From contig OZ022498.1 of the NCBI GenBank assembly GCA_963989385.1, forward strand, positions 102,595,298 through 102,659,297: a stretch of DNA of 64,000 bases, read 5' to 3'. Numbering within the stretch: position 1 is the first letter of the stretch; each line of letters starts with the position of its first letter. The translations under genes and the position numbers were made by a program. This DNA comes from Ctena decussata (Eukaryota > Mollusca > Bivalvia > Lucinida > Lucinidae). Below the pieces are notes generated by a model, which saw only the letters and a list, made by a program, of their open reading frames with translations, ran no database searches and had not been told where the DNA came from. Positions 43,837 to 56,560 of the stretch are shown in pieces.

Positions 43837-44028
43837 CAGAGCTCCAGATAAGGATGGGTACTGAGGATAATTTTGTGATAGTTTTTCTTTTTTGCAATGA
43901 AAACATATACTGTGACTCCTCATTAGAACCTTTATGATGAGACGGCCCTAATTAGGGATACAACTATTGAGAAATATGGAAAATTATCTCTAAATTACCC
44001 TAGTAACCCTTTTTTATCTGGAGTACTG
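43837..44028. mobile_element. P1-family MITE, duplicate
   Basis: Copy of 35289-35480 at +8548. Confidence 0.8.
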
Positions 44029-46739
44029 CAAACAAATAGTTCGATCCTTGCAAATAACTAAGGCGGCTTTAAGATGTCTCGTCAAGCTAATCATTTAATA
44101 AGTTAATTCGATCAAACAGTATCTGTTTAACAATGGCAATGTGTGTACAAGAAGTATATCCGAAATTCGCTTCACACCCCCAGGCTTATCGATTGGTGGC
44201 ATTTTGTCGCATCATTACCCATGTGTCATCGGTTATTATGATTATTGGTTGATCCGAAAACTCTTAATTTAGATTAAAAAAAAGGAAAAGAAAGAGAGAG
44301 AAAATGAAAAAAGGAGATCAGTAAGATCCATATTATGCTTGTCAAAAAAGTGATCTGGTCATGACCGGCCCGGCTGGACTGGTTGCGACGGCCTTTATGA
44401 ATCGACTTTAACGCGTGGGTGATTTTTTTTAGATTTTTACAGACTTTCCACATTTCACAATAACCTTTGTCAATTCTACATCATTCAGTACGATATCATG
44501 AAAAAAATCATTATTAGAAGTATTGTTTTAAGACTGTGCTAAACTACTGAAGTGTTCTCTTTTAACCCATCTAAAACGTTCTCATCGAAAAAAAAGTCAC
44601 TATTCCTATTGAATTCATTGTAAAAAAACTCGACCTTTCCGTCACTGTCGTTAACCAGTGTATGAAACGGCTTAATGTAAGAACTCTCTCTTACGTTTGA
44701 ATAATAGATGTTCCCTGTCGTTAGAACTGCAATTCAGTCTCCATTTACGATGAGCATTTCTGTTCTCATGAAGAGCAGCAGCAATATTTTCATTCGAAAC
44801 ATTCAGTTTTCGATTGTTTTTACCTTTCCTTGACTTACATTTAGTAATAGCCTGAACAGCTTCATTCAGCCAAAGTCAGTATGGCAACTACAGTGTATGC
44901 TAAAAATCACATTATCCCTTCTTTTCTTTCCTTTTTCTTTGAATGAATTTACTCATTGTAGACAAGAGACTGAGAAATAGAAATCACATAGAATATTATT
45001 TAAATTAAAACGTTTTTTTGAATTCAGGAGTTACTGTAATGTATTTCAGTGCGTATGGTGGAATTTGAAGGAAAGGGGTTAAAGAATAAGAATGCAGAAA
45101 AGATGACCGGATAACCGCCGAGAAATGGATGACACGTTTTAGATTACCGAATTTTTTAGTGAAAAGCAATGGACATGCTGGATAACCCACTTCTCAGAGT
45201 AATTCCCCAAACTCTTATGGATTGCATCAACGTACTAGAAAGAAAAGACTCTTAAGTTTCTTGGAAATTTACCAGACATTCGAAGGGATTCTCACCCTGT
45301 GTCAGAACGTTTGCCACCCAAAATGTCGTGCCATTTATGGACAGTCATACTGATTTCGGATGTCAGTCTACAAATCATTAGAAAAAAATCTACCAATGAC
45401 TTGCCACTGAGATTATCAAAGCGGAAAAATAAATCCCTATCTACCATTGCAAGGTTTACCAATTCAAAGTGATTTAAATGAACTAGTTCATTCTTCTGAG
45501 AGTATTTTATTTTGAGTTTGGAAAAAAGAGATATGCACAATGTCTTGAAATTCAGATTTTCGATCAGTTTGTGATTCAGATTGTGCCAAGCACAATAGTA
45601 ATATTCAACAGATTTAAATTATTACCTTAGTCGAATTTATGGAATTTTATATTTGATATATGTTGTTTGGCATGTTCTATCCTAATATCTCTTACATGTT
45701 TCTCATGTGTTTTGATATGCATAAACTAATAAGTCTTATGCCTCTTACAGGATTCTTACATGATTTATGCATATAAAATATGATAATGTATATTATGTAT
45801 GGTTTCCTACATATGCATCTGTATATTATCATACGATAGTCGATTTAATAGCTATTAATACCACAAACTCATCCGACTTTAAATAAAATTTGCATCTGTA
45901 TCTCTATCTGAACAGAATCGCATTATAACAAACATGGCATTCAGAAATTTCAGTTTGCTGCGGTATTGGGTTTTACCGACATCACCTAACCGAACCAGCA
46001 AAAGCGATATTTAGTCATTTTAGTGCAGCTTTAACACAAAGATGTTTTTCTGTTTCTTGGCCCAACGGGGTTCAACTGGTGGTCTTCTTTTGCTCCAGTG
46101 TTCAAGTGGTATGGCTGGCGACCCAGGGATCTCCAGGTGTCTCAACACGTTTTGGCTGTCGAGTCCTCATCCTTGAGTCATCACGGTCTTTTCTTGATTT
46201 TAATTGTTGACCGTGATAACTCTCTAATGAGTTAGGGGACCTCCATACGAACCGAACTACCAACTAATTGTGTGCACCGCGGCGGAGGGCGAGGGTGAAG
46301 GTTTGGGTCCAGTGAAACCGGTTTAACCCATCCCCCCCTCCCCTTTCCGCAGAAGTTATTACTGACCGTCCCAAGGCGGTACTTTCGTTGCGGTTGCATC
46401 TGTCTTATGTTCGGTGCTGTTTAATTTATTGTGTTCTCATTTTAACCCTTCTATAATAAAAATAGAAAATAGGTAATAATAGTTGTTAAATGTTTTCCGT
46501 ATAATTTGCTTAGCCTGTTGTAACCCTTCCGTTGGTCTGAATTATTTAGTTCAATAAAGATAGCTGATTGCCACCTATTTGGGGAAGAGCTGCTGACTCG
46601 GCTTATCACTTGTAATTTATTGTTTGTTGGGATGTCTTTGTCAATCTTTATCTTTGATGTTGGGGATAGGGTTTGGGATCGGATTCAGTCAGTTCCTGAA
46701 GTGTAGTTACTCTTTGAATTTGTCATTTAACGCCTACTC

Positions 46740-49110
46740 AAAGCAAGTATTCTATTCTGTTCTATTTTATCCCATAACCTTACTACACAGCTGACTTCAA
46801 AACAATCTCTTTCCACCTTGTCCTGTCTTCAGCTGCCCTAGTTGAGCTGGCAAAATCCATTCCAGTCCACTCCTTGATATTGTCTTCCCACCTCTTCTTC
46901 TGTCTACCTCTTCTTCTTTATCCTTTCACTGTGCCCTGAAGAATTGTCTTTGCTAAACCAGAAGACCTTGAGACGTCGCCAAACCACCTTAGTTTCCGTT
47001 TCTTGACCAGCGTAAGGAGTTCATCATATTCTCCAATGGCTGCTTGGATCTTCCTGCGAACCTCCTCATTGGTTATATGGTCCTTGTACGAAATGTTCAG
47101 TAACCTTCGGTAGCATCTCATCTCAAAGGCCTGCGTTCTTTTCTCTAACTCTGCTGTCAAGGTCCATGATTCACAGGCATACAGAAATATGGAAATGACA
47201 AGGGAGCGCATAAGTGTCACCTTTGATCCAAGAGATATGTTGTTATCTCTCCAAATTGGTTTCAGATTGGCAAGAGCTGAAGTGGCTTGTGCTATCCTTG
47301 AGCCATCATCTTGGCCAACTGCTCCAAGGTATTTGAAGCTGCTTACAGTACCCAGCTTCTGCCCCTTTACCTTGATCTCCCTCTGGATGCCATCTGCGCT
47401 GGTTGTCATCAGTTTGGTCTTCTAAGCACTGATTTCCATCTCATACCTTGTGCAGGTCTGGTCGAGACTTTCTACTAGAGCTTCTAGTTCCTGCTCTTCC
47501 TCAGCAAGAGCGTCTATGTCATCGGCAAACCACAGGTTGGTAATATTTCTGCCGCCTATGCTAACCTTTCCGTCATGTTCTTCCAGAGCATCAGACATGA
47601 TCCGTTCGAGAAAAATTTTGAAGAGGGTGGGTGACAGAAGACATCCTTGTCTTACTCCAACTGTTGTTCTGAACCACTCTCCTGTGCTGCCATTTATCAG
47701 GACTGCACTTGTAGCCTTGTCGTATAGCTGCTCAATGGTGCGAACTAGGTTTGCATTGATATTGTACTTCCTCATGGTGGCCCATAAGGCTGCATGCCAT
47801 ACCCTGTCAAAGGCTTTTTTGAAATCAATGAAGACATGGTACAGATTCTGCTGATGTTGGAGATACTTTTCACACAGGATTCTAAGGTTGAAGATCTGTT
47901 CTGTGGTGCTCCTTCCTGCTCGGAACCCAGCCTGTTCCTCAGCGATTATCTCTTCGGCTTGTGGCTTAAGCCTGTTCAAGATAACTTTCAGCATGACTTT
48001 GCTTGAATGACTGATGAGGCTGATGGTTCTGTAGTTCTGGCAGAGCTGTAGGTTGCCCTTTTTAGGGAGAGTAATAATCAGCGACTGAGTCCATGGGGTA
48101 GGCCATTCTCCTGTTCTCCAGATCCTGTTACAGATATCTGTTAAAACATCAATCATGGTCTCCCCTCCAGGTTGAACAAGTTCTGCTGGTATATTATCAA
48201 CTCCGGCAGATTTTCTTTTCTTCAGTGCTGCTACTGCAATCTCAACTTCCTCACGAAGGATCGGTTATTGATCTTCTTCTGGGGGCTGACTGCAGTCCAG
48301 AACCGTATTGTCACCATCAGTCTCATGGTTGTATAATTCTGAGCAATATTCTGTCCATCTGCTGAAAATCTCTTGTTCTTCTGTAAGGCGTTTCCCAGAC
48401 TTGTCCTGGATAGTTGTGGATAGTGTGTGTCATCATCATCCCTCAGACCAATGAGTGGTGCAAATTTTCCATCTATTGTTGCTTGAAAAGTGCATGCCAC
48501 CTCTGGGACCCTTAGCTTCTCAAGATCAAACTTCAGTCTTGGCTGGGTTGGCTTTCTAGCCTTCTTCAGACGAACTCGGAAGGTCATCATGACCAGGTCA
48601 TGGCCACTTCCTATGTCTGCTCCAGGAAAACTCCTTGTCCTATGGATGTTGACTCCTGATCGGAAGCGCTTCCTCACCAAGATGTAATCAATCTGATTGT
48701 GGTGTTTCCCACCTGGGCTGTGCCATGTCCATCTTCTTGATGGTTTGTGAGGGCCAAGGGTGTTTGTCAGTACTAAACTGTTACAGGTTGCAAACTCTAG
48801 AAGTCTGAGACCTCTCTGTCTCGTCATTGCAGTAGGGTCCACAAACGTTTTCCCAGTCTGCCTGTGCTTCCTTTCCAACCTTAGCATTCCAATCCCCTTG
48901 TACAACCAGAATGTCCTTCTTGGGTGTTTGGTCTGTGATTTCCTGGAGTTGCTGGTAGAAGTGTTCTACCTCATTGTCGTCATGTCCAGATGTTGGTGCA
49001 TAAATCTGTATGATGGTGATGTTGAAAGGAGCTGCTCTCAGGCGAATTGAAATCAGTCTGCTGGAGACTGGTCGGCATCCCAAGACAGCATTCACAAAGC
49101 AAGAATAGCT
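46740..49110 (-). pseudogene. RTE-like non-LTR retrotransposon, 5' truncated and inactive
   Basis: Order on the minus strand: the endonuclease domain (from about 49110; FNITIIQIYAPTSGHDDNEV, GDWNAKVG, then RRWTWHSPGGKHHNQIDYIL and GSGHDLVMM in another frame), then reverse transcriptase (48156-47422: PKKGNLQLCQNYRTISLISH, AGFRAGRSTTEQIF, VFIDFKKAFDRVWH, GVRQGCLLSP and the catalytic FADD in LWFADDIDAL), then a C-terminal domain (YACESWTLTAELEKRTQAFE, RKLRWFGDVSRSSGLAKT, and in a shifted frame [16 protein letters not shown]). Defects: frameshifts in the endonuclease and before the RT, an in-frame stop at 47422-47424, a deletion near 47305-47330 and a stop before the last block. The N-terminus of the endonuclease is missing. 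The C-terminal style resembles RTE/BovB-group elements; the clade is inferred. Confidence 0.9.
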
Positions 49111-49395
49111 TTCACAAAAAGCTTGGTCTGTGGTTAGCAACCATTGATAGTTTATTCTTATCAAAGCGCTATTACAAACACAAAAAGGACTCTTGAATAA
49201 AACTTGTTTATATCGCGAATTCGAAAACTAAAATCCCCAGTGGTGGATTTCAAGCACGGGGTGCGGGTGTGGTTGGTTGGGTTCATACCTCTTTGCTTTC
49301 ATAAAGCCTTCCATTGATGAAGAGCTATTGAAAAGGCCGTAAAACTACAAGTCATTTATTCATCTGTACCTTCCGGTACATTGTGCTATATTGTG

Positions 49396-49574
49396 ATGCC
49401 ATGGGCAGTTCTGCAGCATTTCATTTGACCGCTCACTAAATCTATGCAAAAAGTGCTCAAGGCATATAGACAGATAGATTGTATAGATAGATAGATAGAG
49501 ATGCCATGGGCAGTTCTGCAGCATTTCATATGACCGCTCACTAAATCCGCTAGCTAGCTAGCTAGCTAGCTAGC

Positions 49575-49615
<41 letters not shown>

Positions 49616-49670
49616 TAGATTAGATTAGATTAGATTAAATTAGATTAGATTAGATTAGATTAGATTTTCA
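49396..49670. repeat. 47-bp direct repeat and GATA/GCTA/GATTA microsatellites
   Basis: ATGCCATGGGCAGTTCTGCA..GACCGCTCACTAAATC occurs at 49396 and 49500. Between and after the copies are GATA, then GCTA, GATA and GATTA runs (49550-49665). Probably slippage- or recombination-driven. Confidence 0.85.
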
Positions 49671-50315
49671 GAAATCTTTCAGTTAACATTGAATTTGTGA
49701 GTGTGTCCAGAGTGTGCGTATATATTGAAACTTAGTTCACCATTTCCCAATTTCAAAAAAATGTTATAAACCTGTATCTTTTTTTACTCATTTGTAGCTT
49801 GTTCGCAAAGCTGCTAGCATTCTACACATTATGTCTACCTCGTGCCCATGTTGTGCTTTGTCCCCTTAGTATTTTTTGCGGTATTTAGCATAACCGATTT
49901 AGAAATAGGGTTTTAACTTGAACCGGATTTTTGCTCACCCCGTGCGCAAGGCATTGTCTGGTGATCTGCAGACCGACCCAATCAAGCAGCCCTGTCAAAC
50001 TCCAAAACCTCCAATTAAATTGCAAATTTATTCAATTTACAGCAACGTTTACCCATATAATACCCTTTTCGCAGTGTTACCTCCTTGTTTCATATACGTG
50101 GCCTAAAAAATTAAGCAGTAACTGAGCTGTCATTTTATATGAACAAATAATTACACAGTTTAAAACTAGACACCTTGACTTGAGTTGGCTTGAGTTTGGC
50201 CAGACTGCTACTTTTCCTAGGCACTAACTGAGCTGGGGACTTTGTTCAGTTTGTTTATCTTGTTATAAGTCCATCAAAGTCCCTCTCCAGCTAATCAGTT
50301 CATCGGGTGGCAGAC

Positions 50316-50342
50316 ATGCTTCGTTTGCTGTCACGGCAGTTG
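50316..50342 (+). CDS. Possible first coding exon with mitochondrial-type leader
   Basis: ATG opens MLRLLSRQL and is followed in phase 0 by a perfect donor GTAAGT (50343). The Leu/Arg/Ser pattern suits a mitochondrial targeting start, and the ~100 bases before it are more GC-rich than the surroundings. No second exon was found downstream; the 5-kb element at 50603 would lie in the first intron. It may be chance. Confidence 0.2.
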
Positions 50343-51354
50343 GTAAGTTATGTCTGTTGTGGGTATGATAATGACATCCTAGATTGTGACCTTTGACATA
50401 GTCTAAAATTTGACACAACTTGTGACAATATATCATTTATTCAGAGGCATGAGGTGAGAAATTTGTTTGATTTTATGAAAGTTCTAGGTAGATTTTGTAT
50501 GATAAGCATTCTACAGTATAAATCTTCAAATCTGTTTTTTTTTTTTAAAAGAATATTCTGCATAACAGCAGAAGTATAAAATCTGCCTGCCAATAGATAA
50601 GTCGTGGGGTGGGGGATGGGGGTCACTTGGTCTTTAAAGGGGTACAGAAGTGCCGCTGGAACTCTGATAACCCACCCTATTCATGTAAAACACAAATGCC
50701 AAAATATATACCTATTCATGTATTTTGTATCACTTTTGGACCCTATTCATGTCAGTGACCTATAAAAATGGATATATAGGTCACTGATTCATGTACAGTA
50801 AAGCCAGAGAAAAACTTGACATAAAGTGCAACTGATGTGCACTAGCCCAGAGAGTGGTGTGCACATGACTTTGAGTAAGCTGAGAGACACAGGTGCACTG
50901 GACTTTGCGACCCAAGTGCACTAGACAAATTTCCAATTCAGCAATCGCCTGTGAATTCGAGGTGCACATTTATGTTCAGTATATGTGTTATTAACCTACT
51001 CTACAGTTCTCAGATCAACACGTTAGACACCATTTATTCTTGATATTTTCTTTTTATTTATCTTTTTTCATTTTACTAATCCTTACGTAAAGATGTTTGA
51101 GTATATAGATGTTTGGGAAGTGCTTGCTTAAATTTATTTTATTTATTGTTTTTTTTCTTTCTTTCATTTATTTATTAATTTATTCATATATACGACGCGA
51201 TAGTATACTTGGCTATTTATCCCTTTCACTATTTCAGAAGTAATTACATAATTACAGAATTATGTTGACTTTTATATATGATATTATATTGTTACAATGC
51301 TATAATCACTGGTTATCTACTGGCAAACCCATCGCATGGCCTGTCCACCAAGCG

Positions 51355-51512
51355 AAGACGCAAATCAGCCTGGTACTCCCTCCAGCCTAATCAGTCTCTA
51401 CTGTGTTTCAAGCAAACAGCGAAGATTCTGATCAGCCTCAGTTGATGCCTAGGCTGTTCTGAGTCTTCGCTGGGTTATTTCGTTCTGTCACGCAGAGGCT
51501 CGAATGAGATAT
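51355..51512. repeat. Diverged P2-like MITE
   Basis: GCGAAGACGCAAATCAGCCT faces AGGCTGTTCTGAGTCTTCGC, the same word pattern as the P2 centre but without the CCAACAAAGTG ends. Confidence 0.5.
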
Positions 51513-52771
51513 GTGTGAATTAAGCGTCTGTCAATACATGTTTCCTTCGGTAGTAGATGTTTGGGTGTTGTTAAGAATTTGAGTACTGTGTGCTTAAGGC
51601 CTGGATATTTGCTCTAGCAAATTGGCACCTCATCCCACCATGTAATCGCCTCCAATAAACGGGTAATAAGAATATCGAAGACATCTCCTAATCATTCATT
51701 ATTAGGGTCATAAATTTTAAAATACTGAGCTGCTGCTGGCTTCAGGGGTCCCAGTGGTGTATATTCATGAATCATTCAAGTAAAGCCTTGAAAGTGTTAG
51801 AGATCAGAACAAATATTTTATAATTTGCGGATTAGCAATCTAAGAATAAAAATAAAAAGGACAAATTGCAAACAAAACAAAAAAAAAAAAACTGAACTGG
51901 TAAAAGGAAAAACAGAAGAAAGAAAGAATTTTTGATGAATTAATTAATCTATTTTAAAATATTTTTTTGTATTATCACTTACAATTCGTACTTACTTTCC
52001 TTTTAACCATTTTCAAACAGAGTCAGTTCCTTTGTAAAAACATGTCAACTATTACAACTTCAATGTTTTCAAAAGGTGTGAAAAACTTATTTTATCAAAT
52101 TGGTTATCAATCATTTTCAAAACATAGGTTTCACAATCTAATTGAAGTCTTTGGGATCTATGCAGGGAGGCTTAAAATAAAATTCTATCTTTACAACTTG
52201 CAATGTTTTTCTTGAGAATCTAAATAAATCAAATTACAAAAAATTTTAACTACTAAACCAATAAATAAACAAATAAATAAATGAATTTATAGAACAAAAA
52301 AAAAGAAGATAAAATAGGAAATTAAAAAGTTAATAATATTGAAATTGAAAATAATAAATTGTGTATTTATCAATATCTGTGAGGTGAGTAATAACTCATA
52401 AGAGCATAAGGTAGTCACATTTTGATAATAAAATTGATAATCTACCATATTTTCCCTAAATATTTGGACACCATATTCCATTATGACATATCACAGAATG
52501 TTGTAATGGGTGGTACATTGGGTAATCTGGTTACTTTACTTTGTTCACTTAGTAAAACTGTCTCAGTGTGTAGGGTGAAATTGGTAGATAATGATGTTGA
52601 TAATAGAGGAAGGACCAGTGATTAAGTTTGTCTTGCAACATATGCTACTTACTATGAACGCTCAGATTAACCTGCTGATCTGTGCATGCTTGTTAACTCT
52701 AAGTCAATCCTTAAAAAAATATTTTGTTCAAGCTGTATCTTATTTAGAGTCCAAATACAAGATGGCACACC
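51513..52771. other. No gene; AT-rich
   Basis: Long A/T tracts and AAAT-type simple repeats (e.g. 52258-52280). The frames at 51967-52215 and 52287-52625 are low complexity. Confidence 0.5.
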
Positions 52772-53530
52772 GTGTAGATCCAGATGAGGCATTATGAGCT
52801 CATTCAGTCCAGTGACGAAAATATCAGAATTTGCAATGGCGTAGGTCCTGATGAGACGGCTCACAAGGAGCCGACTCATCTAAATCTACACTGTTTGCCC
52901 ACTAGTCCATGAATTCTCAATATGATATAGCTTTGACAAACTTTTTTTTTTAAATTTTGCAGACGTAAATTTTGTCGTCTGCTTTTTGGTGCTTAAATGG
53001 TTAATAAACTAAATGAGGATGTTGTCCCCTTCAGGTGACTGGATACACTTTCACCGGTGAAGCAACTCTTATCATTTTCATTTTTGTCTCCCCAATAGGG
53101 TTCAACTCGACAAAATTGAAATGCTCCCCTATAATCAAATTCTTTCATATAGGAGTTTATTTTGACCAGGGAAGCAGACAAGAAAGTCTCAGAAGTTGTT
53201 CCCCTTTGAAAAAATGCAGAAAAAACATGATAAAGTAGTGAACTGCCTTTGCCCTTGCATTTCATATCTTGAAGAATGTCTTTAACATTTAAAGCTTTAG
53301 AAAAAAAGAAAGAAAATGGCTGAATTAGCAAATAGCGTAGATCTGGATGATGCGGCTCATAATGAGCAGCCTCATCTAGCTCTACACTGTTTGTCCTCTT
53401 GTCTTTGAAAATTTTATCCATTTCTTAAACATCTAAAGCGCTTAAAAACAAAAATAGCTGAATTTGCAAAAAGCGTGGATCTAGATGATGCGGTTCATAT
53501 TGAACAGCCTCATCTAGATCTACACTGTTT
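52772..53530. repeat. Three related hairpins in series
   Basis: GTGTAGATCCAGATGAGG..CTCATCTAAATCTACAC (52772-52892), GCGTAGATCTGGATGATGCG..CTCATCTAGCTCTACAC (53335-53391) and GCGTGGATCTAGATGATGCG..CTCATCTAGATCTACAC (53473-53525). Each is followed by TGTTTG and a TAGTC/TTGTC word. Tiny MITEs, or internal duplications of one. Confidence 0.7.
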
Positions 53531-53870
53531 GACCTTTAGTCTTTGGATTCACAGTGTGATATAGCTTGGGTGAAACATTTTTATGACATTTCGATAAATT
53601 TGAGTAAAACCAAAGCCGTTGCGGCCGCCTCGCCTTGGCCGGACTACTTTTTTTTGCCAAGCATTATATGGACCTTACTTCTTGGCCTCTTTTTCTTTTC
53701 CATTTTTATTCTCTCTCCCTCATTTGTTTTAATATAAACTAATACAAACCGATTATCATGATAATCGATAACACGCGATTTTGAAACAGTGAACCAAATG
53801 TTAAGCCTGAGGGTGTAAAGCGAAGTGTCGGTACACTTCTTATACAAACACTGCGTCGTAAAACAGATAA

Positions 53871-54116
53871 CATATGATCCGCGACACGAGAAAACCAACA
53901 AAGTGCTTGTGTGCCTAGCGCAGACTCAGATCAGCCTGGGCATCCATCCAGTCCGATCAGACTCTTCGCTAAGTGCTTAAAGGGTAGCTAAGGGTCTAAG
54001 CTACCTCCATACGGGCAGCAAAGACACTGATCAGACTGGGCGGATGCCCAGGCTGATCTGAGTCTGCGCTGGGCGCACAACCACTTTGTTGGTTTTCTCG
54101 TGTCGTGGTTCATATG
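53871..54116. mobile_element. P2-family MITE, well preserved
   Basis: CATATGATCCGCGACACGAG AAAACCAACAAAGTG is mirrored by CACTTTGTTGGTTTTCTCGT GTCGTGGTTCATATG. The inner arms CAGATCAGCCTGGGCATCCA and GGATGCCCAGGCTGATCTG pair too. Confidence 0.88.
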
Positions 54117-54418
54117 TTTTAAAGCAGCTTAGACTTAACTGGGAATTACATATTCTTTTATCATTTCTTTTTAAAATGGTTTTTATTAAAACTAAAAGAA
54201 TGGAGGGGGAGGAGATGCGGGAACCTTATGTTACGCTAAAAAGCAACTCCTCACTTTCTGTTCTGGGTTTTTATTATCATTTTGTTTGGTTTATTGTATT
54301 TTTTTTTTCTTTCTCGATGAAATATCTTATACAGCATTTTTTTCAACTGTGTTAATGTAAGAATGTAAATAAATAAAACATTAAAAAGATATTTTTCATA
54401 GCCATTTATGAAAATAAA

Positions 54419-54536
54419 TGAGTAGGCGAAACGGCAATAGTGATATATTTTAGAGTAGGCGAACTGGGAGTAGGCGAAATAGGAGTAAGCGAAATGGGAC
54501 AAATCATAGGCGAAATGGGAGTAGGCGATACGGGAG
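54419..54536. repeat. AGTAGGCGAAATGGG minisatellite
   Basis: About seven imperfect ~15-bp units (AGTAGGCGAAACGG, GAGTAGGCGAACTGGG, GGAGTAAGCGAAATGGG, ATAGGCGAAATGGG). It looks like one arm of a minisatellite-armed element, but no inverse partner was found. A truncated P1 MITE half (54560-54598) abuts its right side. Confidence 0.7.
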
Positions 54537-56344
54537 TAAACCATTTCTTCATAGAAAGTGAAAACATGTTGTGAACCCTCATTAGAACCGTCTCGTGTCT
54601 ATTTCTGAATTTGTTTACTTAAGCCAGCGTAGAAGTGTGAATATCTGTATCTACTCAGTTTAAGAGTTAAAACAACAGTACAATAACCCGTGAGATTCAA
54701 AAGGGTATTAGGTACATTGTACACGGATTGAAGAACAAACCAAACATAATTACATTTGCATTTGCTTGATCCACAACTCACTGTTTTAGTTTTGTCATGA
54801 TTCAAGATCAAATAAAAAAATAAAATAAAATTGACAGTTTAAAAGCTAACAATACATGTCTTCTCTGATACTTAAAATAGATAATTACAATATTTTAATT
54901 GTCTTCTATGATATTTAGAATAAATTAATAGATATGCATCATTTTAATCGTCTCCTCATATACTCCAAGAAAGAATGAAAGACAGAAACAAAGACAAAAA
55001 CACACACACACAGAAGAGTTCCAAATTCTTCGAGAATTTTCACTTTAGCAAATAAAAGGAAAAAAGAAAGACATCAGAAAATTAAAACTAATACAAATTT
55101 AAAATATCTATATTTTCTTTACTCTTGCAATAAAGATTTAAAAAAAGATGTTCTGGTTAGTGCACAAACTGTTATCTCCAATCCATGACTGGCTAATAAT
55201 ACAAGTACAGGGTGTAAAGGTTCACTCTGAACTCTGAACTCCAGGTGCACCAGGATTTGAGAATGGGGTGCAACTCAGTGCTCAAAGCTAGCTCAGGCGT
55301 AGTGCAACTCATGTGCAACTGGGTTGCACAAGGGTGTCAACTCTTTCTCTGGCTTTACTGTATACTGCAGAAAAAGTGCGTAGATTAGCTCATGGATTTT
55401 CCATTAAGCCTTGAAGAAAATTCAAGAATATGCTGAGAACATTAAGTTTTGATGTCTTTGTAATTGAATTTTGTTTCTTTTTTGATAACGAAAATCAGAT
55501 AAGCTGGCTTTTATATACAGAACTTGGAGAAATAAAACATTGGTCTGCAAAATCCTACCTATTGATGTACTGATGTATCTGGCAGATGAAAAAGTAGGGT
55601 TATTCCAGCGGCACATATATACCCTGCTTAGCTTTATAATGGAAGTGACCCCCCCCTCCCCCATGAGATAAGTGTCCTGATTCTTTTCACTTTATTGCCT
55701 AGTATCTGATATAAAATTGAAATGTTGTCAAACTGAATAGAGCAGTCTAATCTGGGTTGTACATGTATATAGTTGCCTCAATGTTTCAGTTTTAGAACAT
55801 TTGTCATTTTGGTGTATTAGAGTGGATGTCGATCATTTATTCAGGGGTTTCCCTTGGTTTCAAATCTGACGGGTCCTCTGCACTGTCGTTTTTTGTTTTT
55901 CAAGGATCCCCTGCAGAAAAAGGATTATTCATTTTGTCTTAAATGGCAGCTTTATGTAAATGCATAGTCTTTGCTTATTCTGAATGTAGGTAACATATTC
56001 AATCCATGAAGTTTCCAGTAATTGAAACCATTTCTAACACTAGAATTCACAGCCTTCTGTAGATGCTTTAGTTGAATTATGAGAAGTGTGCTTGTATTGA
56101 TTCATTTCATAGCCACTTTTGGCCCTGTTATCTCACAGTATATAGTAAACCCAGAGGACCCTCAAGATATTTTCTGGGTACTGGGATGTTTTGCACCAGG
56201 AACGTTTCGTCCCAGGATGTTTCGTCCCTAACAGGCCAGAAGCCCAGGACAATGGTCCCAGGACATTTCCTCACATTATTATTATTAATTTTGTAAAAGA
56301 TGTAAAGGATAACTGCTCTTTACATATGCATAAAATGATTTAGA

Positions 56345-56550
56345 ATCTTGCTGTATGTTCTCATTCCAAATTCATTCCAGCACAAATGGGTATCGTTGCC
56401 TTCAAACTGACACTCCCAGTCCTTATTAAGGCATTCTTTTATTCCATTCATATTTGCCTTTGTCCAGTCAGGTATTTCCTGAGAATTTTCAGTAACAACC
56501 CTTAAAAATTTTAATTCAGATAAAATAAGAACTTGCTACGTTTACCAACA
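56345..56550 (-). pseudogene. LINE linker fragment (after endonuclease)
   Basis: The minus strand reads VVTENSQEIPDWTKANMNGI then KECLNKDWECQFEGNDTHLC, the (F/W)xKANxxxxxxxLxxxDWExxFEGxD region that follows the endonuclease in CR1/L2/Rex-like LINEs. It continues the fragment at 56950-57390 across an inserted foldback. Confidence 0.6.
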
Positions 56551-56560
56551 TATTCTATAC

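Larger units (their letters stand above)
38316..46859. repeat. 8.55-kb tandem duplication, copy 2
   Basis: All elements of copy 1 recur here. The right breakpoint (46859) lies within the 3' end of the RTE-like LINE, which continues intact into 46860-49110. Copy 1 therefore ends with a 100-bp LINE stub, so the duplication happened after the LINE insertion. Confidence 0.95.
50603..55665. mobile_element. 5.06-kb inverted-repeat element with 8-bp target duplication
   Basis: AGATAAGT is exactly repeated at 50595-50602 and 55666-55673. Inside, CGTGGGGTGGGGGATGGGGG TCACTT faces AAGTGACCCCCCCCTCCCCC ATG, and GTGCCGCTGGA is mirrored. Further in, TACAGTAAAGCCAGAGAAA (from ~50795) mirrors TTTCTCTGGCTTTACTGTA (to ~55362), followed by TGCAACT/TGCACT sub-repeats. 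The arms total several hundred bases. No transposase was recognised in the interior, which holds MITEs and hairpins. The 8-bp duplication suggests hAT-like integration (inference). Confidence 0.75.

Noticed and set aside
47450..47854. 134-codon plus-strand frame
   Set aside because: It is the antisense shadow of the reverse-transcriptase frame on the minus strand, which carries the FADD motif.
49500..49670. A regulatory GATA-factor site cluster
   Set aside because: The GATA words are a pure microsatellite next to GCTA and GATTA runs.
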